DNA of 64,000 bases from Prevotella sp. (GTDB lineage: Bacteria > Bacteroidota > Bacteroidia > Bacteroidales > Bacteroidaceae). The stretch lies in the NCBI GenBank assembly GCA_022781445.1, contig JALETQ010000003.1, positions 25,698-89,697 of the forward strand, given 5' to 3'. The notes below the pieces were generated by a model, which saw only the letters and a program-made list of their open reading frames with translations, had not been told where the DNA came from and ran no database searches. This document shows, piece by piece, positions 1 to 9,113 of the stretch; within the stretch, counting starts at the first letter, position 1; every line of letters starts with the position of its first letter. Position numbers and translations under genes: made by a program.

Positions 1-523
1 TGGCTGTCGGCAGGAGGTGCAAGTCCCCTGCCCCATTGCCGTAAATGGAACGGAATGAGGGCGATACGGGATAGCCCAAGGCTGTCAAAACGTCGGCATA
101 ATTTTGGAAAGAAGAAGGTAATTCGATGCGTTCTTTCCGCTGTCTGGAGGTAAGTTTTTTTCGTAAACGGCGGTGTTTGTCGATGTGTCGCACCCGCATA
201 CCGTCGCATACCATGCGCATCCGCAGGTATTTGGTACGTAAAACATCGTGTAAATCAGCCACATCCGTAAAATCTTGCTGTCGTAGTTGGCGATAGAGCC
301 GCCGCAGTCCGCCCCATCCTTGATGCTCTTTTTTGAAGTCGGCAGCCATGAACGACACGTTTGGTGCCATGTTTTCAAAAAACGGACGGGCGAAAGCCCT
401 ACTCATCATGGTGATGCGCAAGTCAGGATAGGTCGTCGCCAGCGTATGGACGACGGGCACGGTCATGGCCACATCGCCCAAGGCTGAAAACCTCATCAGC
501 AGCAAATGTCTCTCATTTTTCAT
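1..523 (-). CDS. Glycosyltransferase family 9 (heptosyltransferase-like), C-terminus cut by window edge
   Basis: Hand translation from the ATG at 523 on the minus strand: MKNERHLLLMRFSALGDVAMTVPVVHTLATTYPDLRITMMSRAFARPFFENMAPNVSFMAADFKKEHQGWGG..., a GT9-type N-terminus. Open to the window edge, so absent from the ORF track. Confidence 0.85.
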   Translation of the reverse strand, partial: MKNERHLLLMRFSALGDVAMTVPVVHTLATTYPDLRITMMSRAFARPFFENMAPNVSFMAADFKKEHQGWGGLRRLYRQLRQQDFTDVADLHDVLRTKYLRMRMVCDGMRVRHIDKHRRLRKKLTSRQRKERIELPSSFQNYADVLTALGYPVSPSFRSIYGNGAGDLHLLPTA

Positions 524-1124
524 GCTTTCCGTAAAGCACCGGGTTGGTCGAAGGATCGTTATACATCTTCATTTGCTTATACACCTTCATGTATATGCGT
601 CCGCCGGCGATGTCGTCGAGCAGTCGGTCGATGGCTGTCGACAGATCGGTGCGTTGTTCGAGCAGCACGTCGAGCTTGGCTTTGCAGGTCATGCGGTGCT
701 GTTCGGTCGCGTCTTGCCGCATGGCTTGTTCCTCCATGTGGTAAATTTTGAGTGCAAGGATGGAGAGTCTGTCAATGGCCCATGCCGGACTCTCGGTGTT
801 GATATGGGCGTCGGGCAGCACGTTCACGTCCTGATAGAGCTGCCGGAAGTAGCTGTCGATCTGCTCGACAAGGTCTGTCCGGTCCTGATTGCTGCGGTCG
901 ATGCGTCGTTTGATGGCAAGGGCTTCGACGGGATTGATGTTCGGATCGCGGATGATGTCTTCCAAATGCCATTGCACGGTGTCGATCCAGCATTTGGCAT
1001 AGAGATGATATTCGAGGCTGTCGTTGGCGTAAGGATTGGCGATGGGGGTATCGACGTGGTCTTTGACATGATAATCGCGGATGACTTCTTGGAAAATCCG
1101 GTTGTATTTTTCTGTTTCTTTCAT
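513..1124 (-). CDS. DUF4254 domain-containing protein
   Basis: ORF 513..1154; likely start at MKETEKYNRIFQEVIRDYHVKD. DUF4254-like and overlaps the GT9 start by 11 bp. Confidence 0.8.
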   Translation of the reverse strand: MKETEKYNRIFQEVIRDYHVKDHVDTPIANPYANDSLEYHLYAKCWIDTVQWHLEDIIRDPNINPVEALAIKRRIDRSNQDRTDLVEQIDSYFRQLYQDVNVLPDAHINTESPAWAIDRLSILALKIYHMEEQAMRQDATEQHRMTCKAKLDVLLEQRTDLSTAIDRLLDDIAGGRIYMKVYKQMKMYNDPSTNPVLYGKHEK

Positions 1125-1388
1125 GTTTGGAATAAGCTGGTTTACTGCAGGCAAAGTTAGTGATTATAACCCGTTTGTCCAAGTAAAAGCCCACAAAACG
1201 TCGCTTTCTTGCCGGGACTTCGCTCGTTTGGACTGCCGGAAAATGCTTGCGGGGAAGCCTCGGTTTTGTTTTTTCATGCCGTTTCCCCTCATTTCCGGAT
1301 TGGCAATCAGCACCTTTGCCGCCCTTGTGCCGGAAGTCGGCATCGACATTGCCCCACCCTTCCCCGATGCTCCTGCCGCAGCCTTCGG

Positions 1389-1472
1389 CAAAACCTGCCC
1401 TTTTACAAGGCAGAAGTTCCCCTTTCGGTCGGTAAAAGTTCCCCTTTCAGCATGCAAAACCTGCCCTTTGGA
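1389..1472. repeat. 22-bp-register array (array A), units around AAAGTTCCCCTTT / AACCTGCCCTTT
   Basis: The C of each CTTT-type core lies at 1400, 1422, 1444 and 1466, exactly 22 bp apart. Confidence 0.8.
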
Positions 1473-1620
1473 CAGCCCGAACTGCACGACTATCGGGCAA
1501 AATCCGCGCACGGATATAGGTAAACGATTTGGGTTCAAATGGTTACGTTCACTGAAATCAACCACTTTCCTGCTCTTCCCGGCAGTATAGTCAAACCGTC
1601 GGTGCGTGCGAGCGGTGAGT

Positions 1621-1822
1621 TTGAACCCAAATCGGTCATGAGAGCGTTTGTTTATACATTTCATGTCGCTCATATCACTTTCCGGCCGGTTTCGTCTGCC
1701 GGCCGACATCTTGCCTGTCGTTTTGTCTTGCCGTAGCCCGCTACGCCTGCAACAAACCGACAAACCATCTGCCAACCATCAAAAGAAACCAACTCGGAAT
1801 CTAATGACCGATTTGGGTTGAA
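1621..1822 (+). repeat. Dispersed palindromic intergenic repeat (RPT1), long copy
   Basis: Terminal inverted repeats ttgaacccaaatcggtcat (1621-1639) and atgaccgatttgggttgaa (1804-1822), 1 mismatch in 19. Interior resembles the copies at 16.5, 13.9, 60.0 and 62.9 kb. Confidence 0.8.
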
Positions 1823-2150
1823 AGGCGCGGCTCGTGTGTCGCCGTTGTCAGATTCTTCCGTCTTTTCCCCTTTTCTACCTTAATATATATGTGCTCGGGA
1901 CGCCGTTTGCCACCTCTGCCCCACCCCGTTGGCAAGGTTGTCGCCCGTCTTCGGACATGTCATTTCGCCCGTTCCCGTCGCTGTTTTTTCATTTTTTCAG
2001 CAGAAAACACCCCTGTCATGTCCCTTGCCCGGGGATGTAGAAATTGTTGCCAATCAGTCTTTTGATGTGATATTGCCGCCCGAAAACGTCTCAAAAATTG
2101 CACAGTTTTGCGTGGTTTGTGCAATTCTTAGTGCTTTTTTAATCAAAAAA

Positions 2151-2182
2151 TTTGCACATCCGAAATAAAATTCGTTTCTTTG
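2151..2182 (+). promoter_or_regulatory. Bacteroidota-type promoter upstream of acpP
   Basis: TTTG (2151-2154), 20-bp spacer, TTTCTTTG (2175-2182); near the TTTG/TAnnTTTG consensus. Confidence 0.5.
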
Positions 2183-2237
2183 CAGCCGCATTTTTAACAG
2201 TGAAAGTAATTTATAAACATCTTAAAATTCAGAAATT

Positions 2238-2474
2238 ATGTCACAAATTGAAGAAAAGGTCATTGCCATTATTGTAGATCAGCTCGGTGTAGACGAAGCA
2301 GAAGTAAAGCCCGAAGCAAGTTTTACCAACGACCTCGGTGCCGATTCTTTGGAAACCGTAGAACTTATCATGGCGTTTGAGAAAGAATTTGGCATCTCCA
2401 TCCCCGATGACAAAGCTGAAACCATCAGTACCGTAGGCGATGCCATCGCATATATCCAAGAGAATGCAAAATAA
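2238..2474 (+). CDS. acpP: Acyl carrier protein
   Basis: 78 aa with the phosphopantetheine site [20 protein letters not shown]. Confidence 0.97.
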   Translation: MSQIEEKVIAIIVDQLGVDEAEVKPEASFTNDLGADSLETVELIMAFEKEFGISIPDDKAETISTVGDAIAYIQENAK

Positions 2475-2486
2475 AAAGCAATGATA

Positions 2487-2535
2487 AATGAAGGATTAGA
2501 CGGCATGAATTGTGCGCTAATCCTTCATTCATTTT
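2487..2535 (+). terminator. Hairpin between acpP and fabF (terminator/attenuator-like)
   Basis: Perfect 13-bp stem aatgaaggattag (2487-2499) / ctaatccttcatt (2517-2529), followed by cattttg. Confidence 0.5.
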
Positions 2536-2643
2536 GAGGGTTCTGAAAATTGCAAGCCGTGTTTTGCAAGCCCGAATCACAACAACCGGTTAGGACGTGG
2601 ATTTTTAGAACACGCCCTTTCATTCTATAATACCTTTATAACC

Positions 2644-3906
2644 ATGGAACTTAAAAGAGTAGTGGTAACGGGATTGGGTGCCGTAACCCCGGTGGGTAAT
2701 ACGCCGGAGGACACTTGGAAGAATCTCCTCGCCGGCAAAAGTGGTGCCGCTCCCATACAAAGTTTCGATACAAGCCTGTTCAAAACCCACTTCGGTTGCG
2801 AGGTGAAGGATCTGAACATCAACGATTATATCGATCGGAAAGAGGCTCGTAAGCTCGACCGTTATACCCAGCTGGCCATGATCAGTGCCATGCAGGGTGT
2901 GAAAGATGCCGGGCTCGACCTTGAAAAAGAAAATCTGGACCGCATCGGAGTTATCTACGGTGTCGGTATCGGTGGTATTAAAACTTTTGAAGAAGAGGTG
3001 TCTTACTACAGTCTTCATCGCGAAGACGGACCCAAGTTTTCGCCTTTCTTCATTCCCAAGATGATTTCGGATATTGCCGCAGGTCACATTTCGATTCATT
3101 TTGGTTTCCACGGCCCTAACTATGCAACCACCAGTGCCTGTGCATCTTCTACCCATGCGATTGCCGATGCTTTCAATCTCATACGATTGGGCAAGGCCGA
3201 TGTCATCGTGTCGGGAGGTGCCGAAGCAGCCATCACGGCATGCGGCATGGGAGGTTTCAACGCCATGCACGCCCTTTCGACCCGCAACGACGACCCCGAA
3301 CATGCCAGCCGTCCGTTCAGCAAGAGCCGCGACGGCTTCGTGATGGGTGAGGGTGCCGGCTGTCTTATCCTTGAGGAACTCGAGCATGCCAAGGCGCGTG
3401 GTGCCAAGATTTATGCCGAAATGGTAGGCGAAGCTGCCACTGCCGATGCTCATCACATCACCGCCAGCCACCCCGAAGGTCTCGGAGCGCGTCTGGTGAT
3501 GGAGAATGCCCTCGCCGATGCCGGCCTGACCATTGCCGACATCGACTACATCAACGTACACGGCACGTCCACTCCGGTGGGTGACATCTCAGAGGTGAAG
3601 GCCATCAAGGACGTCTTTGGCGAAGAGGCTTATAAGCTCAACATCAGCTCCACCAAGTCAATGACCGGGCATCTGCTCGGCGCGGCCGGTGCGATAGAGG
3701 CGTTGGTGACAGTCCTGTCGGTACGCGACGACATTGTTCCGCCGACCATCAACCATGCCGATGATGACAAAGACGACGAAATAGACTATCGTCTCAATTT
3801 CACGTTCAACACGGCTCAAAAACGCGAAGTGCGTGCCGCATTAAGCAACACCTTCGGTTTTGGTGGCCACAATGCCTGTGTGGTCTTCAAGAAATATGTT
3901 GGATGA
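2644..3906 (+). CDS. fabF: 3-oxoacyl-[ACP] synthase II
   Basis: 420 aa; TSACASSTHAIADAF, NVHGTSTPVGD and SMTGHLLGAAG motifs. Confidence 0.97.
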   Translation: MELKRVVVTGLGAVTPVGNTPEDTWKNLLAGKSGAAPIQSFDTSLFKTHFGCEVKDLNINDYIDRKEARKLDRYTQLAMISAMQGVKDAGLDLEKENLDRIGVIYGVGIGGIKTFEEEVSYYSLHREDGPKFSPFFIPKMISDIAAGHISIHFGFHGPNYATTSACASSTHAIADAFNLIRLGKADVIVSGGAEAAITACGMGGFNAMHALSTRNDDPEHASRPFSKSRDGFVMGEGAGCLILEELEHAKARGAKIYAEMVGEAATADAHHITASHPEGLGARLVMENALADAGLTIADIDYINVHGTSTPVGDISEVKAIKDVFGEEAYKLNISSTKSMTGHLLGAAGAIEALVTVLSVRDDIVPPTINHADDDKDDEIDYRLNFTFNTAQKREVRAALSNTFGFGGHNACVVFKKYVG

Positions 3907-4951
3907 CATTATCAACAGACTGAAGCTCCCTTTCCGAAAGGAAAAGGAGCTTTACTTGTCTTTGCGTGATGTGTTGGGATTCTATCCCAATCATATAGAA
4001 CTGTACCGGCAGGCACTGATGCACAAGAGTGCCGGTCGTCGCGAAAAAGGAAAGCCTGTCAACAACGAAAGGCTCGAATTCCTTGGCGATGCCATCCTCG
4101 GAGCGGTGGTGGGCGATGTCGTTTTCCATCGTTTTGAAGGCAAGCGCGAAGGCTTCTTGACCAACACCCGCAGCAAAATCGTGCAGCGCGAAACCCTCAA
4201 CCAGCTCGCTCAAGAGATGGGAGTCACCAAACTCATACAGTCCAAAGAACACAGCCTGTCGCACAATAACTACATGGGCGGCAACGCTTTTGAGGCGTTG
4301 GTGGGTGCCATCTATCTCGACAAGGGTTATGACACCTGCATGAAGTTCATGAAGAAGCGCATCCTTGACCGACTCATCAACCTCGATAAGGTGGCTTATA
4401 AGGAAGTGAATTTCAAGAGCAAGCTCATCGAATGGAGCCAGAAAAACAAGATTTTGCTCGAGTTCAGGCAAACGGAAAACTTCAGAGACAAGGAAGGTAG
4501 TCCGGTGTTTGGTTTTCAAGTGTATCTCGAAGGATTGTCCGCCGGTAACGGAAAGGGCTACTCCAAGAAAGAGGGACACCAGAAAGCCGCCAAGGCAACC
4601 CTTGAATTATTGCGCAAAGACTCGAAATTTCTCGACTCTATCTTTGCCGCCAAGGGCGACCGAACCAAGATGGAAGAGCAGCCCGTGGGCAATGTTCCGA
4701 CCCTTGAACCCGAAGTTTCAACCGATGTAGCTCCTGCCGCTGACAGCCGGCAAGCCTCCCAACGACCTCCCAAGAAGGAGGGTAGGGGAAGCAAGGTTGC
4801 CGACAAGCCTGCTGTCGATACACCGCCTATCGATGAATTCGACCTGAGCGACATCACTGCCACTCCCCAAGAGCTGACCAAGGAAGATGTCATTGCCGCT
4901 GCAGAAGCGGCTGCTTTCTCCGAAGGCGATGGTAAAAGCGATGCCGTTTGA
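3896..4951 (+). CDS. rnc: Ribonuclease III with long low-complexity C-terminal extension
   Basis: NNERLEFLGDAILGAVVGD signature plus a dsRBD region; MLDDIINRL start overlaps the fabF stop by 11 bp (track ORF begins at 3860). Confidence 0.93.
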   Translation: MLDDIINRLKLPFRKEKELYLSLRDVLGFYPNHIELYRQALMHKSAGRREKGKPVNNERLEFLGDAILGAVVGDVVFHRFEGKREGFLTNTRSKIVQRETLNQLAQEMGVTKLIQSKEHSLSHNNYMGGNAFEALVGAIYLDKGYDTCMKFMKKRILDRLINLDKVAYKEVNFKSKLIEWSQKNKILLEFRQTENFRDKEGSPVFGFQVYLEGLSAGNGKGYSKKEGHQKAAKATLELLRKDSKFLDSIFAAKGDRTKMEEQPVGNVPTLEPEVSTDVAPAADSRQASQRPPKKEGRGSKVADKPAVDTPPIDEFDLSDITATPQELTKEDVIAAAEAAAFSEGDGKSDAV

Positions 4952-5084
4952 GCCTCTTCTTCCATCGAAGTCAAAACTTTTTGACGGGTTTGCGACATCG
5001 TCTCGACCGAGTTTTCGTTTGGTATCAACCGTCTTTTTCGAGATACGAAAGGAAACTTTGATAACTATGTGAAGCAGAATGGAG

Positions 5085-5131
5085 TACCCTGATGACCGGT
5101 TTGAGATAAAGCCAAATCGGTCATCAGGGTA
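5085..5131. terminator. Perfect-looking hairpin made of RPT1-type arms, downstream of rnc
   Basis: taccctgatgaccggttt (5085-5102) / aaatcggtcatcagggta (5114-5131), 1 mismatch in 18, followed by ttttc. Confidence 0.55.
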
Positions 5132-5264
5132 TTTTCATGCACTTCCGTATGGGTTTTCTTATACCGAATCTCCCCGATGGCCATCCAAAGGACAGCTATC
5201 GGGGAGATACACTTTCAACGCTTGTTGTTTCAAATCGGTTGAAACTTGCGGCCAAGGCCGTCGA

Positions 5265-6005
5265 TCATACCGGGAATCCCTGTTTTCTGAGCGTCTGGAT
5301 AAGCGTTGCCGACATGGCTTCGTTGTCTTTCTTGGTGTACCGGCAATCGGTAAACACCTGTGCCAAGGTTTCCTTGTGGTTGATGCGCACGAACTCCTTG
5401 TTCTCCGGCAGCTCTTCTTTCTCGCCGTAGTAGTCGTTGATTTGTGCCGGTGAATAGTCGCGATAAACTTCCTCATGGACGAAAGCGCGCAGCGGAAGGC
5501 GGTCGGTCAGGGGCGGATTCTCGTCGGGCCATCCCACCGTCAGCGTGGCAACGGGCATCACAAGGGCAGGCAGTTGCAGGATGTCGATGATGGCTTGCGG
5601 CATATATACCGTTGTTCCGAGGTAACAAATACCCAGTCCGGCTTCTTCGGCAAGGCATGAAAAGGTCTGCGTATAGAGCAAAGCATCGGATGCGGCATTG
5701 ACAAACGACAGGAAGTTGTCGTAGCCCGGGTGTGCTTTTCGTTGTTCGCACCATTTCGTCGTGCGGCGAAAGTCGGCACAGATGGTCAGAACCACGGGAG
5801 CCTGTGTCACCATCGGCTGGTTGAAATGAGCCGGGGCGAGCTTTTCTTTCATCTTCCGGTCGCGCGTGACGACCACACTGTAGAGTTGCAGGTTGCCCAT
5901 CGTCTGGGTGCGCGCGGCTTGTTCGAGCAACTTGTCGAGCAGTTGTTCATCGACATCCTGCGACGTATATTTGCGGATGGTGCGTCGTGTCTCGATTGTT
6001 TTCAT
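5265..6005 (-). CDS. Nitroreductase family protein
   Basis: 246 aa; MKTIETRRTIRKYTSQDVDEQLLDKLLEQAARTQTMGNLQLYSVVVTRD, SCLAEEAGLGICYLG. Confidence 0.9.
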   Translation of the reverse strand: MKTIETRRTIRKYTSQDVDEQLLDKLLEQAARTQTMGNLQLYSVVVTRDRKMKEKLAPAHFNQPMVTQAPVVLTICADFRRTTKWCEQRKAHPGYDNFLSFVNAASDALLYTQTFSCLAEEAGLGICYLGTTVYMPQAIIDILQLPALVMPVATLTVGWPDENPPLTDRLPLRAFVHEEVYRDYSPAQINDYYGEKEELPENKEFVRINHKETLAQVFTDCRYTKKDNEAMSATLIQTLRKQGFPV

Positions 6006-6032
6006 GGTTGTTGGCTGATGATGTTGTCGTTG

Positions 6033-6767
6033 TTATCGGATATTCGGGCTGTCGGTCCGGCTGTGAACGAGCGTGCCTATTTCCTCACCCGTCATGACAC
6101 GTTTGAGATTACCCGCCTTGTCCATGTTGAAAACATAGATGGGCAGATGGTTTTCGTTGCACATTGTCACGGCGGTGAGGTCCATCACCTTGAGTCCTTT
6201 GGCGATGATTTCGTCATAAGTGATGCTGTCGTATTTCACGGCAGAGGCATCTTTCTCCGGGTCGGCGGTATAGATGCCGTCCACGCGGGTGCCTTTCAGC
6301 ATCACGTCGGCTTCGATTTCGATGCCGCGGAGCGACGAGCCTGTGTCGGTCGTGAAGTACGGACAGCCCGTGCCGGCCGAGAAGATGCACACATATCCGG
6401 CTTCCAAGGCTTCGATGGCTTTCCATTTGGAGTAGTATTCGCCGATGGGTTCCATGCGGATGGCGGTCAAAACCTTGTTCTTCACGCCCGCGGCAGCCAG
6501 TGCCGAGCTGAGGGCGAGCGAGTTGATGACGGTGGCACACATGCCCATCTGGTCGCCTTTCACGCGGTCAAACCCTTTGGTTGCGCCGCTGAGTCCTCTG
6601 AAAATGTTACCGCCTCCGATAACGATGCCTATCTGTACGCCCATCTCCTGTATTTCTTTTATTTGCGAAGCATAGTCGTTGAGTCGTTGTGCGTCGATGC
6701 CGTAGCCTTGGTTTCCCATCAGGCTTTCGCCGCTCAGCTTGAGCAGTATTCTCTTAAATCTTGCCAT
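6033..6767 (-). CDS. pyrH: Uridylate kinase (UMP kinase)
   Basis: MARFKRILLKLSGESLMGNQGYGID...GIVIGGGNIFRG; start at 6767 rather than the track ORF start. Confidence 0.96.
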   Translation of the reverse strand: MARFKRILLKLSGESLMGNQGYGIDAQRLNDYASQIKEIQEMGVQIGIVIGGGNIFRGLSGATKGFDRVKGDQMGMCATVINSLALSSALAAAGVKNKVLTAIRMEPIGEYYSKWKAIEALEAGYVCIFSAGTGCPYFTTDTGSSLRGIEIEADVMLKGTRVDGIYTADPEKDASAVKYDSITYDEIIAKGLKVMDLTAVTMCNENHLPIYVFNMDKAGNLKRVMTGEEIGTLVHSRTDSPNIR

Positions 6768-6778
6768 ATATCTGTGAG

Positions 6779-7531
6779 TTAAATGTTTGAATCGTGTTGT
6801 TCGGAGATGACGAAAGCCACCTCTTTGAAAGCATATTGCCGGTTTTTTCCGTTGCGGTCCTGCAGGGTGATGATGCCGTTTTGCGCCACCTCGATGATTT
6901 TTGCCTCGAAAATGCCTTCTTGGTCTTGGTAAGGATGGTATCCGTTTCGTCTGTAGAGCGAAGCGTGATAACGGCTTTGTATGTACCCGTAGTCCTGTTG
7001 TTCCACCCGGCGGTAACAGGTTTCGAAGGCGCGGAGAATGTCGTCGAGCAGCGTTTGCCGGTCGATGTCGGTACCGAGCAGTTGCTTGAGCGACACCGGA
7101 TTGGGCGCATCGCTCACAAAGACCGTCTGGTTCACGTTGATGCCCGTGCCGAAGATGCACTTCTTGAGGCTGCCTTCAGCCACCGACAGTTCGATGAGAG
7201 TGCCTCCGAGCTTGCGGTTGCCCACGTAAATGTCATTGGGCCATTTCAGCAACACCTCGATTCCGCGACTGTCGAGAGCCTCCTTGAGGGCAAGGGCGTG
7301 TGCCATCGACAGCACGAACTGACGGTTGACGGGCACCGAGGAGGGGCGCACGGCCATCGAGAACAGCAGGTTCTTGGAGTGTTCGCTCTCCCAGCGGTTG
7401 CCGGCCTGCCCCCTTCCGGCGGTCTGATAGTCGGCAACGGCCACCACACAGGTATCGTCCGGCACTTCGATCGGTTGCAGCATGTTGTTCGTCGAGTCGG
7501 TTTCTGTGATGCTGATGCGTTGGAATTTCAT
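6779..7531 (-). CDS. birA: Biotin--[acetyl-CoA-carboxylase] ligase
   Basis: ITETDSTNNML, QTAGRGQAGNRWES, LKWPNDIYVGNRKLGGTLIE. Confidence 0.93.
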   Translation of the reverse strand: MKFQRISITETDSTNNMLQPIEVPDDTCVVAVADYQTAGRGQAGNRWESEHSKNLLFSMAVRPSSVPVNRQFVLSMAHALALKEALDSRGIEVLLKWPNDIYVGNRKLGGTLIELSVAEGSLKKCIFGTGINVNQTVFVSDAPNPVSLKQLLGTDIDRQTLLDDILRAFETCYRRVEQQDYGYIQSRYHASLYRRNGYHPYQDQEGIFEAKIIEVAQNGIITLQDRNGKNRQYAFKEVAFVISEQHDSNI

Positions 7532-7546
7532 GAATGGCGATGGAGA

Positions 7547-7906
7547 TTAGAAAGCGTTCGGTATATGGTTCACCGTCATGTGCCCGTTGTCGTCGGCATC
7601 GACGGTGATGATGTCAAACCGTAGTTCGGCATTGCTGCCAGATTGTTTGACATAGGCATCGGCAGCCTTTCGGAGGTTTCTGATTTTTTCGTCGTCCACG
7701 GCTGCTGCAGCATCGGTCAGGGCATGGGCCTTGCGCGTCTTCACTTCGACGAACAGCAGTCGCGTTCCCCATTCGTCGGTTGCCACGATGTCGAGTTCGA
7801 GATGACGGAAACGCCAGTTGCGATCGCGGATGTACCATCCCTTTTGGCGGAGGTAAGCCGCAGCCAGTTCCTCACCTTTCTTTCCCAATTCGTTGTGTAA
7901 AGCCAT
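7547..7906 (-). CDS. YraN/UPF0102 family protein (endonuclease-like fold)
   Basis: 119 aa; NELGKKGEELAAAYLRQKGWYIRDRNWRFRHLELDIVATDEWGTRLLFVEVKTRK. Confidence 0.93.
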   Translation of the reverse strand: MALHNELGKKGEELAAAYLRQKGWYIRDRNWRFRHLELDIVATDEWGTRLLFVEVKTRKAHALTDAAAAVDDEKIRNLRKAADAYVKQSGSNAELRFDIITVDADDNGHMTVNHIPNAF

Positions 7907-8017
7907 GTAATGCGTTGATTTGGTTCATCCGATTGTTGCGTGGAATCCTCCACGGACAGCGTCTGTTTGTGCCTGAAAGGGCATCCGAGTTGTGCAAAAT
8001 TACGATATTTTTCGCTC

Positions 8018-8043
8018 TTGTCCAATTAAAAACCTTACTTTTG
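8018..8043 (+). promoter_or_regulatory. Promoter of the deaminase gene
   Basis: TACTTTTG at 8036-8043 with TTG at 8018-8020. Confidence 0.45.
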
Positions 8044-8058
8044 TGGCAAACTATACTG

Positions 8059-8514
8059 ATGATGAACGACGAAAATCTGACTACAACCGACTCGCGATTC
8101 ATGCGCATGGCATTGGAAGAAGCACGCCGGGCGTTCCACCGCGGCGAAGTGCCCGTGGGGGCTCTGGTGGTGTGTGGCAACCGTATCTTGGCAAGAGCGC
8201 ACAATCTCACCGAAACCCTCCATGACGTAACGGCACATGCGGAGATGCAGGCTGTGACGGCAGCAGCCGATGCGCTGGGCGGCAAATACCTTGAATCGTG
8301 TACGCTTTATGTTACTGTAGAGCCGTGCGTGATGTGCGCCGGGGCGTTGGGATGGTCGCAGATAGGCCGCATCGTTTATGGTGCCGCTGATGCCAAGAGG
8401 GGCTACAGCCTGCTGGCTCCCCATGCCCTGCATCCGCGAACGGAGGTCACCGCCGGTGTCTTGGAAGAAGAATGCGGCGAACTGATGCGCGATTTCTTCC
8501 GTCAACGACGCTGA
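8059..8514 (+). CDS. tadA: Nucleoside/tRNA adenosine deaminase
   Basis: FMRMALEEARRAFHRGEVPVGALVV, TAHAEMQAV, LYVTVEPCVMCAGAL zinc-deaminase motifs. Confidence 0.9.
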   Translation: MMNDENLTTTDSRFMRMALEEARRAFHRGEVPVGALVVCGNRILARAHNLTETLHDVTAHAEMQAVTAAADALGGKYLESCTLYVTVEPCVMCAGALGWSQIGRIVYGAADAKRGYSLLAPHALHPRTEVTAGVLEEECGELMRDFFRQRR

Positions 8515-9113
8515 CCTTCCTGTCCGCCGGTTTCGTCCGGCCATCGGAAACGGCATCCGCCCGTATTCTTCCCTTTCTCTTTGGTCATCCGCAATGACGC
8601 TTTTGGCACAACAGACAGCCTTCAACCGATTATGGTGTACGCAGGTTTGAATCAAGAATATACTTCGTTTTTTTTGCAGCCGGTCTGTTGGTTTGTGGTC
8701 GTAACGAGCCATGTCAATACTCAACGGCCATCCAACTGTTTGAAAATCGTACACAATAGACTTGACAATCAAGACTTATTCGGAATCAGCCGAGGGAAAT
8801 CGGGAGTTTGTGAAATTGGAATGCAGGCCTTGTGACCGTAGAAAGCAACGATGGGTACAGCTTGAATAGCCTAAACCTGAAAAATCATTACTTAAACTAA
8901 GGAATATCCGTGAAAGGTGATATGTGAGAAACCTTGCCTTGAACACGGTATCATCCAATCGCATATGAAATGGCAAACCGGTATAGTTTCGATTGCCTTG
9001 CAGCATGGTTGTCGGTTTGTAAAGCTGAAGCGTGCAGTTTTTGCCACCAACCTACAATCCGTCTGCTTGGTCATCGAACTATACCGATCCTTATTCAGAT
9101 GTCCGATGAGGGG

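Noticed and set aside
1389-1472. Possible CRISPR array from regularly spaced repeats
   Set aside because: Units are 22 bp with no distinct spacers, cores flip orientation, and no cas genes are present.
1164-1775. 203-aa minus-strand ORF in the acpP upstream region
   Set aside because: Translation of array A and RPT1 (GQVLHAERGTFTDRKGNFCLVKGQVLPK); the apparent peptide repeat arises because three 22-bp units equal 66 bp, a multiple of 3.
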